Shown here piece by piece: positions 7,054-12,591 of a stretch of 12,591 nt of DNA (within the stretch, counting starts at the first letter, position 1; every line of letters starts with the position of its first letter). The notes beneath the pieces were generated by a model that was not told where the DNA came from, searched no databases, and worked only from the letters and a program-made list of their open reading frames with translations. The stretch spans positions 1 to 12,591 of the forward strand of contig CALATR010001002.1 in assembly GCA_937891875.1 (NCBI GenBank). The letters are read 5' to 3'. The DNA is from an uncultured Pseudomonadota bacterium (GTDB lineage Bacteria; Myxococcota_A; UBA796; GCA-2862545). The position numbers and the translations under genes are program-made.

Positions 7054-7065
7054 GATCTACAGATC
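7054..7065. promoter_or_regulatory. 12-bp palindrome adjacent to the activator dyad
   Basis: GATCTACAGATC is a perfect dyad with 5-base arms and a 2-base centre. It lies 3 bases beyond the dyad at 7029-7051, and could be a second, non-identical site. Short GATC-containing palindromes also occur by chance. Confidence 0.3.
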
Positions 7066-7094
7066 ACAGAGACGCGCTACCTGGAGTAGAGCGA

Positions 7095-7514
7095 TCAGCT
7101 ATCTTCGAGCGCACTCCGCAGGGCCCGCAGCGCCGCGCGCCAGCCCTTCGTGATCTGCTCGTTGATCTCTTCGTCCTCGAGGGCCTCACCGCCCGAGTGC
7201 ACGACCAGGAGCCGGGTCTCGTCGCCGTCGCGGGCGATCTGGAACTGGACCCGGCTGCCCTTGGTGAGCGCCTTGCCGGTGCTGTCCCAGGCGATCTCCA
7301 GCTTGCGGGTCGGCCGGACCTCCAGGAAGACGCCGCGCTCCTCCATGGGCTCGCCGTCATCTCCCTCGCTGACCAGCACGATGCGGCCGCCGCTGCGCGC
7401 GTCGACGCGGGCTTCGTCCACCCACCAGGAGGTGAGGCCATCGGCCGTGGTCAGGGCTCGCCAGACCGTGCGCGGACTGGCGGCGATGTTGATCTGCTGC
7501 CGAACAGCGGGCAT
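7095..7514 (-). CDS. AHSA1/SRPBCC-fold protein
   Basis: This 139-residue cytoplasmic protein matches the START-like SRPBCC superfamily, AHSA1 (Activator of Hsp90 ATPase homologue 1-like) branch. The start QQINIAASPRTVWRALTTAD then GLTSWWV is the typical first strand, helix and Trp pair. It is followed by GGRIVLVSEGDD, then VFLEVRPTRKLEIAW, VQFQIARDGDETRLLVVHSG, and the C-terminal helix around EQITKGWRAALRALRSALE. This is the normal domain length. In this superfamily the long helix and curved sheet form a hydrophobic ligand cavity; the ligand cannot be told from sequence. ATG 7514 is chosen because GGGAG precedes it and the domain begins right after it. An in-frame ATG at 7553 would add 13 residues that fit no domain. 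The genes on both sides on this strand are lipoproteins, with gaps of 96 and 152 bases, so independent transcription is possible. Confidence 0.88.
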   Translation of the reverse strand: MPAVRQQINIAASPRTVWRALTTADGLTSWWVDEARVDARSGGRIVLVSEGDDGEPMEERGVFLEVRPTRKLEIAWDSTGKALTKGSRVQFQIARDGDETRLLVVHSGGEALEDEEINEQITKGWRAALRALRSALEDS

Positions 7515-7548
7515 CTCGCTCCCAACGAGGCCATCGCCTCGGACAGCG

Positions 7549-7576
7549 CGCATAACGCCCCACCTGGAACTGGCAA
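7549..7576 (-). promoter_or_regulatory. Weak candidate sigma-70-type promoter for the AHSA1 gene
   Basis: The minus strand carries TTGCCA (7576-7571, five of six to TTGACA), a 16-base spacer, and TATGCG (7554-7549, three of six to TATAAT). It would start transcription about 28 bases before the ATG at 7514. The -35 is good and the -10 is poor. Confidence 0.3.
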
Positions 7577-7610
7577 AGCACACGTCCCTGGCCGACCCGC
7601 TCCTGACGGT

Positions 7611-8567
7611 CTAGTCGGCGCCCACGAGCAGCCGCACCTCGGAGCTCGCCGGATCGCCGACCAGCACGCCGCGCGACCCGACCGCCAGGCTGTGACCGAA
7701 CGAGCCCCCCGTGCGCCCGAGGACCCAGGACGGCGGGTCGTCGGTGAGCGGACGGCGCAGCCAGGCCACGGCAGCACCCGCCAGGCGATCCGGCGCGCCG
7801 ACGACCACCCCCCCGTCCAGACAGGCGACCACCCGACCGGCTCCGGGGCCCAGGTCGTGGCGGTGGGTCGGAGCGCTCAGGTCCAGCGAGCCGAGGTCGT
7901 CCACCACGTGCAGATCGACCCGACCGGTGAGCGGATCCGCGATCACGAGATCCTCGTCGCCGTCCCCGTCCAGGTCGCAGCCGGCGAGCCCACGACCGAG
8001 TGCGGAGGGACCGGGCAGGCTGCCGCCGGGCCAGGCGATACCGCCGGACCGAAGCCCGCCCAGGAGGACGGGATCGGCGCCTGCCGCCAGGCTCACCGAG
8101 GCCAGCGACCACAAGCGACCGTCAGGCTGCCACTCGACGCCCTCGCCCTGGGGGCCGGACAGCCCGAGCGCGACCAGCACGCCGCCGTGCAGGACCGGAG
8201 CCCCGCCGAGCGCCTCGCCCGCCGCGCCGGTGATCACCTCGGTGCCCGATCCGTCCAGCAGGGCGCCGCCCTCGCCCCGGCCGGGGGCACCGGCGTACAG
8301 CGTCGAGCCGCCGAGCAGGGTCTCCCCGAGGCGGTCGCCGTCGGTCCCGGAGAGCACCATGCCGTCCGGTCCGTACACCGCACCCGGGCCCTGCCAGGGC
8401 GCCCCGATGCGCACCTCGTCGCCGACGAACGCGACCGCGGCGCCATACCCGCGTCCGGCGGGTCCATCGAAGCGCTCGGAGACCACGAGGCGCCGGGGCG
8501 GACCGTCCGGATCGGGCGGAGTACGCGGACAACCACCGAGGAGCACCACCAGGAGCAGGAGCCTCAC
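7611..8567 (-). CDS. FG-GAP repeat lipoprotein
   Basis: This 318-residue protein starts at GTG 8567, overlapping the upstream TGA by 4 bases (GTGA). The signal MRLLLLVVLLGGC is short, with lipobox LGGC and Cys13. The mature chain is a run of FG-GAP-like blades. Examples are GRGYGAAVAFVGDEVRIGAP followed by WQGPGAVYG, repeated GG-x-L and GAP elements, and a canonical calcium-loop motif CDLDGDGDEDLVIADP in the middle. A last blade reads FGHSLAVGSRGVLVGDP. FG-GAP and VCBS repeats form beta-propellers as in integrin alpha chains, and often bind calcium. No enzymatic domain is seen. Start choice rests on the signal sequence, since no strong ribosome site precedes it, and coupling to the zinc-ribbon gene would explain initiation. 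Its partner could be a surface or periplasmic protein; this is not determined. Confidence 0.87.
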   Translation of the reverse strand: MRLLLLVVLLGGCPRTPPDPDGPPRRLVVSERFDGPAGRGYGAAVAFVGDEVRIGAPWQGPGAVYGPDGMVLSGTDGDRLGETLLGGSTLYAGAPGRGEGGALLDGSGTEVITGAAGEALGGAPVLHGGVLVALGLSGPQGEGVEWQPDGRLWSLASVSLAAGADPVLLGGLRSGGIAWPGGSLPGPSALGRGLAGCDLDGDGDEDLVIADPLTGRVDLHVVDDLGSLDLSAPTHRHDLGPGAGRVVACLDGGVVVGAPDRLAGAAVAWLRRPLTDDPPSWVLGRTGGSFGHSLAVGSRGVLVGDPASSEVRLLVGAD

Positions 8568-9091
8568 CGCCGGGCCCCGATCACGTCGAGCGGGCCGAGC
8601 GCCTCCTCGAGCTGCCCGCGCGCCGCGTCGCGCACGGTGGCGTCGGCGACGTCCACCAGCACGATGGCACCGCGACCAAAGACCGCAGGTGGGGCGAACT
8701 CCAGGTGCTCGAGGGCGTGGGTCGCACCACAGGCCGGGCACTCGAGCGCGCGGGGACCGCCCGCGCGCCAGGCGGTGAGAGCACGCCCGAACGTCGGCAC
8801 CACGTTGTCGCCGCTCACCGGGCAGGTCACGTGGAAGCCACCCTGGCCATTGGCGTACAGCACGAGATCATCGGGGAGATCGACCCGGATCGAGGCGTAG
8901 CCTCCGTCGACCAGCTCACCCGCGCGAGAACCCGGCTTGCGACCGGACTTCAGCTGGAGGCGCTCCAGCAGCTGATCCACCTCGGGAAGGGGCGGCAGCG
9001 GGCGCGCGTCGCGGGGCACGAGGTAGAGATCGAGGCGATGGCCGGGACGAGGGGGCAAAGGCGTACCAGGCGGCGACAGGGCGGGTGACAC
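8564..9091 (-). CDS. Small soluble protein with a degenerate zinc-ribbon
   Basis: I do not recognise this 175-residue protein, and it has no export signal. Residues 1-17 are Pro-rich, 19-90 are mixed alpha/beta with a basic patch KSGRKPGSR at 48-56, and 86-132 contain a possible zinc ribbon. The first knuckle reads CPVSG (Cys90), where a zinc ribbon would have CPxCG, so the second Cys is Ser93. The second knuckle CPACG is intact (Cys118, Cys121), followed by His125 and His129, which may replace the missing ligand. The C-terminus has strand AIVLVDVADATV and a helix. The GTG at 9091 lacks a ribosome site, but a TATCTT -10 ends 6 bases before it, so a leaderless message is possible. The true start may differ. 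The stop overlaps the FG-GAP lipoprotein start by 4 bases, so the two are coupled. Confidence 0.72.
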   Translation of the reverse strand: MSPALSPPGTPLPPRPGHRLDLYLVPRDARPLPPLPEVDQLLERLQLKSGRKPGSRAGELVDGGYASIRVDLPDDLVLYANGQGGFHVTCPVSGDNVVPTFGRALTAWRAGGPRALECPACGATHALEHLEFAPPAVFGRGAIVLVDVADATVRDAARGQLEEALGPLDVIGARR

Positions 9092-9097
9092 ACGGTC

Positions 9098-9103
9098 AAG
9101 ATA
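9098..9103 (-). promoter_or_regulatory. Candidate -10 element giving a leaderless message for the zinc-ribbon gene
   Basis: TATCTT on the minus strand (four of six to TATAAT) ends at 9098. The next 6 bases lead straight to GTG at 9091, the distance at which transcription normally starts. No good -35 is seen at 16-18 bases. The intergenic region shared with the divergent TonB gene is only about 58 bases. Confidence 0.35.
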
Positions 9104-9149
9104 CGTGCAGGCTGGACGATCCAGCAGACGCACTATGTCGCGGAGACCC

Positions 9150-11198
9150 GTGAACCGCACGCCCCTTCCACCTCCCGGAGCCGACGGCGCCATCCTGGCG
9201 GCCTTTGCGCGCCTGCACGAGGCGGAGAAGGGCCGGGAGCTGCGCTTTGCCTGGGCGCTGCTGGGTAGCGTGTGGTTCCACGTCGGCATCGCCGCGGTCG
9301 CCCTCGTCGGCGGGCAGTGCATGCCCCGCGTCCCCGCGTCCCCCACCTCCGAGCAGCCGATGGCCGTGCTGCTCGTCGACGCCTCCCCCGACCGCAAGAA
9401 CGCCGCCGAGGGGGCCCGCCGCAAGGACCCCGCCGAGCCCAGCGAGCAGGACGCCAGCACCCGCGAGGACCGCCAGGACCCGGACTCCCTCGATGGGGCC
9501 CGCTGGGCCGCGCTCGACGCTGACGCCCTCGCCGAGCTCGACGCAGAGTCCCTGAGCGCCCTGGATCCGGAGCTGCTGGAGGCCCTGCCTCCGGACGTGC
9601 TCGCCACCCTCGATCCCGACGTCCTGGTCGAGCTCGACCCCTCCTTGCTCGAGGAGGTGCTGGTCTCCCTGCCCGCCGCCGACCCGCGCCGGCTGCCGAT
9701 CGCCGACGCCCTCGCCCGCCGCAGCCCCCAGGGCCTGGCCAACGCACCCGATCGCGCGCCAGCCGATCCCCTGCCCCACCCCGGCGCCGACGAGCCCGAG
9801 CCCCAGGACGCCGAGGAGGCTCCGGGCAGCGACCCCGACGATGCTGTGGCCGACGCTGCCCTGCCCGATCCGCCCGACCTCGAGCGGGTCGAGCAGGACC
9901 CCATCGAGCGGGAAGAGCCCGAAGAGGAGGAAGAACCAGATGTTCCGGAGCCGGAGCCCGAAGAGGAGCCCCGGTTCAAGCGGTACCTGCACGCCGAGGA
10001 GACCGCCCTGCGGGAGCGCCCCAACCAGGACGAGTACATCAGCAGCCGGAACAGCCGGGCCGAGGAGCTGCGCAAGGTGGAGGTGACCTCGGAGATCGAA
10101 GGCGTCGCCACGCCGCCCCTCGACGGCCTGCCGATCCCGACCGGCACGCCGTCTCTGGACCTCGCCGACGGGGATCCCGAGGCGGAGGGGGGCGACGCAC
10201 CCGCGGCGGGAGAGCCGGTCGAGACCCGGGTCAGTGTCCAGCAGGGCGGCGGCAAGGACGGCGACGAGTCGGGCACGGGCTCGCCCCTGGTCGGCGAGGG
10301 CCAGCGGGGCGGAGCCCCCTCCCGCAGCGGTCGCCGAGCATCCGCGTCGGCGTCGGCAGTCCTTGTCACCGGCGGGGATGCGCCCGTCGACGGCGTCACC
10401 ACCGCCGAGCGCCCCGACGACCTGCAGCCGCTGGAGCACGAGGCCTGGTGGTCCCCCAAGGTCGCCCGGATCCTCATCCAGGCGCCCGAGGTCGAGCCCG
10501 CGGAAGCGCCGATCACCGCAGCACTCGCGACGGAGCAGGTGGACGAAGCGCCCGAGCCGCGGCCCGACACCCACAACGACCGCGGCGGCACCGAGCGCCC
10601 GGTCGAGGTCGACGAGCCCCTGCCCGAGTCTCCCGAGGACACCGCCGAGCCCGAGGAGGGCGAGGTCGAGCCCATGGAGGAGCCCGAGCCGGTCGAGGAG
10701 CCGGTCGAGTCCATCGCCGATCTGCGCGACTCCCTGGGCTGGGGTGGCACCGCCGACCGGCGCACCCGCCCCGAGCGCAGCATGCCCGGGATCAACGTCA
10801 CCGACGGCAACCTGCGTACCTCCAAGCAGACCGCGTCCACCCAGCTGCTCATCGACAACATGGCCATGGTCGACGCCGCCGACAGTCCCCTCGGGCGCTA
10901 CCGCAAGACCCTGGACGACGAGGTCCGCAAGCAGTGGCACACCATGGACCTGTCGCTGCACGAGCGTGCGCTGGGCATCCAGGGCGATGTCACCGTCGTC
11001 TTCCAGGTGCAGCACAACGGCAAGGTCACCGAGAAGACCATCACCCGGTCCAGCGGCTACGCCTCCCTCGACGCGATGGCGTTGGACGCGATCCCCGAGA
11101 AGCTGCCTCGAATCCCCAACGACATCGAGGCGGACTCCCTCTTCCACGCCTACACCTTCGTCTACCGGAACCCGATCATCGTCTCGGGAGACCAGTAG
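9150..11198 (+). CDS. TonB-family energy transducer with a very long acidic linker
   Basis: This 682-residue protein should be anchored in the inner membrane and reach across the periplasm. A transmembrane helix at 33-55 contains S-x3-H (SVWFH, Ser40 to His44), matching the Ser16/His20 pair of E. coli TonB needed for coupling to ExbB-ExbD. MAVLLVD follows at 71-77. Residues 120-167 are six tandem octads of the xxLDxxxL type. Most of 80-560 is Asp/Glu/Pro-rich, in contrast to the Pro-Glu/Pro-Lys linker of classical TonB. An RP-x4-Y-x4-NS motif is at 290-302. The C-terminal domain, 581-682, has the TonB/TolA pattern (RKQW, GDVTVVFQVQHNGKV, SSGYASLDAMALDAI, VYRNP). Length is nearly three times that of E. 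coli TonB (239). Start GTG 9150 has GGAG at 9142-9145; ATG 9135 and GTG 9105 are alternatives. TolA-like function is also possible. Confidence 0.88.
   Translation: MNRTPLPPPGADGAILAAFARLHEAEKGRELRFAWALLGSVWFHVGIAAVALVGGQCMPRVPASPTSEQPMAVLLVDASPDRKNAAEGARRKDPAEPSEQDASTREDRQDPDSLDGARWAALDADALAELDAESLSALDPELLEALPPDVLATLDPDVLVELDPSLLEEVLVSLPAADPRRLPIADALARRSPQGLANAPDRAPADPLPHPGADEPEPQDAEEAPGSDPDDAVADAALPDPPDLERVEQDPIEREEPEEEEEPDVPEPEPEEEPRFKRYLHAEETALRERPNQDEYISSRNSRAEELRKVEVTSEIEGVATPPLDGLPIPTGTPSLDLADGDPEAEGGDAPAAGEPVETRVSVQQGGGKDGDESGTGSPLVGEGQRGGAPSRSGRRASASASAVLVTGGDAPVDGVTTAERPDDLQPLEHEAWWSPKVARILIQAPEVEPAEAPITAALATEQVDEAPEPRPDTHNDRGGTERPVEVDEPLPESPEDTAEPEEGEVEPMEEPEPVEEPVESIADLRDSLGWGGTADRRTRPERSMPGINVTDGNLRTSKQTASTQLLIDNMAMVDAADSPLGRYRKTLDDEVRKQWHTMDLSLHERALGIQGDVTVVFQVQHNGKVTEKTITRSSGYASLDAMALDAIPEKLPRIPNDIEADSLFHAYTFVYRNPIIVSGDQ
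9507..9650 (+). repeat. Six tandem octapeptide repeats (xxLDxxxL) in the TonB linker
   Basis: Residues 120-167 of the TonB-like protein fall into six 8-residue units, one per 24 bases. Examples are AELDAESL, SALDPELL and ATLDPDVL. Position 3 and position 8 are always Leu, and position 4 is Asp in five of six and Pro in one. The bases vary at third positions, so this is an old or selected protein repeat and not a recent DNA duplication. Confidence 0.85.
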
Positions 11199-11205
11199 GA
11201 GATCC

Positions 11206-11234
11206 TTGCTGGTCACGAAGGTGGGTCCTACGAT
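11206..11234 (+). promoter_or_regulatory. Candidate sigma-70-type promoter for the second TonB gene
   Basis: TTGCTG at 11206-11211, a 17-base spacer and TACGAT at 11229-11234 give four of six matches at each hexamer. It lies in the gap after the first TonB stop, so the second gene could be transcribed on its own as well as by read-through. The start site would be near 11241. Confidence 0.45.
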
Positions 11235-11252
11235 CCGAAGAGTGGACCAGCG

Positions 11253-11297
11253 ATGAGCAACCAAGCCACGCGAGACACCGAGAACGAGAGGCGCTGA
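11253..11297 (+). CDS. Possible 14-residue leader ORF upstream of the second TonB gene
   Basis: ATG at 11253 opens MSNQATRDTENERR and stops at TGA 11295-11297. It is in the same frame as the TonB gene whose GTG follows 6 bases later. It begins about 12 bases after the start site predicted for the promoter at 11206-11234, and has no strong ribosome site. It may be a leader giving coupled re-initiation, or the old N-terminus of the TonB gene cut by a stop codon. It may also be chance. Confidence 0.25.
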   Translation: MSNQATRDTENERR

Positions 11298-11303
11298 CCG
11301 ACA

Positions 11304-12377
11304 GTGGGTTGTACCGCAGACATCTCCCGCACCCCCGCCATCCGGCGACCGCCCAGCTCGCAGAGCTGGAGCTTGTTCGGGATCTTCCTGCTGGTCGCGC
11401 TGCTGCTCCAGGTCCCCATCGTGCTCGGCTTCGGCGTGCTGCTCTCCCTGCTCGAGGCGCCGTCACGCGACTTCAGCTCGCCCCCCATGGCCGTGCTGCT
11501 GGTCGAGCCGGGCGAGAAGAAACAGGAGCCCAAGGAGAAGGAGCTCGAGGAGGAGGAAGAGGATCCCGAGCTGGACGGCCAGATCGTCGAGATCGCCCCG
11601 CCCGAGGACCAGACCCGCCCCGAGGAGGCCGACTACCTCGCGGAGATGAACAGCACGGTCGTCGAAGAGACCCGCACCGAGCGCACGGTGATGAACCCCG
11701 AGGTCCTCGCGCCCAGCTACAGCGAGGAGCAGGTCTACGAGCAGGAGGACCTGCTCGACCTCAACGTCGACAAGGAGTCCACCGGCGCCACCCCCGGCCA
11801 GGAGAGCTTCGACCTCTCGACCAACGGCTCGCTCGCCGCCCTGCCGTCGCAGTGGCAGCTGACCAACAAGGACGGGCTGCAGGACCCCGTGCCCAGCAGC
11901 CACGCCGAGTCCCGGCTCGCCGGAGCACCCTCGAACGATCTGCTCGACGAGCGCCTCGGCAGCGAGGTCGCGGTCAACGCGAAGGAGTTCATCCACGCGG
12001 CGTACCTCAACCGGATCCGCCGGTTGGTCCAGTACTACTGGCGACAGAACGTCGACAACCTGCCCAGCAGCACCCGCCTGTCGAAGCCCCGCTACCGCAC
12101 CGTCGTGCACGCGGTGCTCAACGCCGACGGCGCCCTCGAGTACATCGAGGTCACCAGCGAGTCCGGCGAGCCTGTGGTCGACGACTGCCTCGTGCGCGCC
12201 TTCCGCCTGGCCGCCCCCTTCCCCAACCCGCCCGCGGGGCTCGTCGAGAGCGACGGCCGGGTCTACCTGCCGTCCTTCGACATGACGCTCGTGCTCACCC
12301 AGGCGGCGGCGCAGTACCAGGCGATCGACCCGCGCGCGGGCGTGCAGTACCCGGGGTTGTTGAAGGCGCCGCGGTAG
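11304..12377 (+). CDS. TonB-family protein lacking the transmembrane Ser/His motif
   Basis: This 357-residue protein has a transmembrane helix at about 24-50 (LFGIFLLVALLLQVPIVLGF). It is followed by MAVLLVEPGEKK from 62, an acidic linker, IVEIAPPEDQTRPEEADY, and NSTVVEE at 116-122. Residues 227-335 form the C-terminal domain: KEFIHAAYLNRIRRLVQYYW, then YRTVVHAVLNADGALEYIEV, and FPNPPAGLVESDGRVYLPSF. This arrangement matches TonB-type proteins I recall from myxobacteria and relatives, in which the domain contacts outer-membrane partners. At the place of the usual S-x3-H motif it has A-x3-Q (Ala32, Gln36). GTG 11304 is the first start in this frame after TGA 11295; its ribosome site is poor (GAGAGG 12 bases upstream). 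It shares MAVLLV and the RP-Y-NS motif with the preceding TonB gene, so the two are probably distant paralogues. Confidence 0.85.
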   Translation: MGCTADISRTPAIRRPPSSQSWSLFGIFLLVALLLQVPIVLGFGVLLSLLEAPSRDFSSPPMAVLLVEPGEKKQEPKEKELEEEEEDPELDGQIVEIAPPEDQTRPEEADYLAEMNSTVVEETRTERTVMNPEVLAPSYSEEQVYEQEDLLDLNVDKESTGATPGQESFDLSTNGSLAALPSQWQLTNKDGLQDPVPSSHAESRLAGAPSNDLLDERLGSEVAVNAKEFIHAAYLNRIRRLVQYYWRQNVDNLPSSTRLSKPRYRTVVHAVLNADGALEYIEVTSESGEPVVDDCLVRAFRLAAPFPNPPAGLVESDGRVYLPSFDMTLVLTQAAAQYQAIDPRAGVQYPGLLKAPR

Positions 12378-12591
12378 AGGGTCGGATCCGGAGAACGGGA
12401 TGGATCGGGGAAGGTCCACGCGGTCTGCCCTGCCCCCACCACGAAGGCACGGAGACGCGGAGGGTCACGGAGGGGGGAGCGGACGACACGGAAGAAGCCG
12501 TGCTGGCGGGTGGGGGCGAGGGCCCTGTCGAGTCGTTCCAGCCGAGGCCCTGTGCTCTCGACCGGGTCACCTGAGGGTGCGGCTCGACGCG
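12378..12591. other. Tail of the window without a convincing gene
   Basis: The 214 bases after the last stop contain the CACGGAG-type repeat at 12436-12473 and scattered GC-rich partial dyads. I see no ribosome site with a plausible protein on either strand, and no clear terminator for the TonB gene. Open frames here have the composition of random GC-rich sequence. Confidence 0.6.
12436..12473. repeat. CACGAAGG/CACGGAG short imperfect repeat element
   Basis: The stretch contains CCACCACGAAGG, then GCACGGAG, ACGCGGAG and TCACGGAG, roughly one unit every 8-11 bases. This matches a short interspersed motif type (CCACGAAG-CACGGAG) that I recall from intergenic regions of many environmental bacteria. 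Its function is not established to my knowledge. Confidence 0.6.

Noticed and set aside
8564..10867. A 767-codon open frame on the minus strand, running through the TonB gene region
   Set aside because: Beyond 9091 it is Ser/Arg/Gly-rich antisense sequence of the TonB linker with no domain pattern. Only the last 175 codons look like a real protein, with a coupled downstream start.
9096..11264. A 722-codon open frame antisense to the first TonB gene
   Set aside because: Its Gly/Val/Leu-rich composition is the reverse complement of an Asp/Glu-rich GC-rich gene. The plus-strand frame has a membrane helix and a TonB domain; this one has nothing recognisable.
11295..11297. TGA as a selenocysteine or read-through codon
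   Set aside because: No conserved sequence resumes across it, and no bacterial SECIS-type hairpin is evident immediately after it. A stop is the simpler reading.
12295..12570. A 91-codon minus-strand frame at the right edge
   Set aside because: It translates the CACGGAG repeat and the antisense end of the TonB gene into low-complexity Ser/Pro sequence; no ribosome site was seen.
10448..12574. A 708-codon plus-strand frame crossing both TonB genes
   Set aside because: It is a second frame of the same strand, extremely rich in Arg and Gly, without any domain. The TonB frames explain the region.

Overview
The window is GC-rich throughout and strongly codon-biased. It reads as a chromosomal segment of a Gram-negative bacterium, most likely Myxococcota or another deltaproteobacterial-type lineage. 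The reasons are abundant lipoproteins with clear lipoboxes, an outer-membrane barrel candidate, two TonB-type energy transducers of a kind I associate with that group, and a near-consensus sigma-54 promoter. The lineage call is an inference; no rRNA or other phylogenetic marker is present. I see no mobile element, CRISPR array, tRNA or rRNA.

Layout. Positions 1-1394 (minus) hold the N-terminal two thirds or so of valyl-tRNA synthetase, cut by the window edge. Divergent from it are two overlapping plus-strand genes: a HEAT/TPR-like soluble protein (1553-2791) and a lipoprotein with two similar lobes, possibly TULIP/BPI-like (2788-4023). After a 164-base gap with a possible promoter and operator come a second translationally linked pair: an acidic lipoprotein (4188-5003) and a secreted protein with an Asp-rich linker followed by a probable outer-membrane beta-barrel (5003-6106). 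A hairpin at 6115-6146 probably ends this unit and also the convergent minus-strand genes.

The minus-strand group, read right to left, is a degenerate zinc-ribbon protein (9091-8564), an FG-GAP lipoprotein overlapping it by 4 bases (8567-7611), an AHSA1/SRPBCC-fold protein (7514-7095) and a two-LysM lipoprotein (6942-6169). The LysM gene has its own sigma-54-type promoter with upstream dyads. Divergent from the zinc-ribbon gene are two tandem TonB-family genes (9150-11198 and 11304-12377). The last 214 bases hold no convincing gene, but contain a short CACGGAG-type repeat.

How the genes may work together: apart from valS, the HEAT protein, the zinc-ribbon protein and the AHSA1 protein, every product appears directed to the envelope. 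Four are lipoproteins, one is a barrel candidate, and two are inner-membrane-anchored TonB proteins with very acidic periplasmic linkers. A shared envelope process is plausible but not demonstrated. The most distinctive points are the TonB pair (a very long linker with an octad repeat in one, loss of the usual transmembrane Ser/His motif in the other), the sigma-54 control region of the LysM lipoprotein, and the two-lobed lipoprotein coupled to a HEAT protein.
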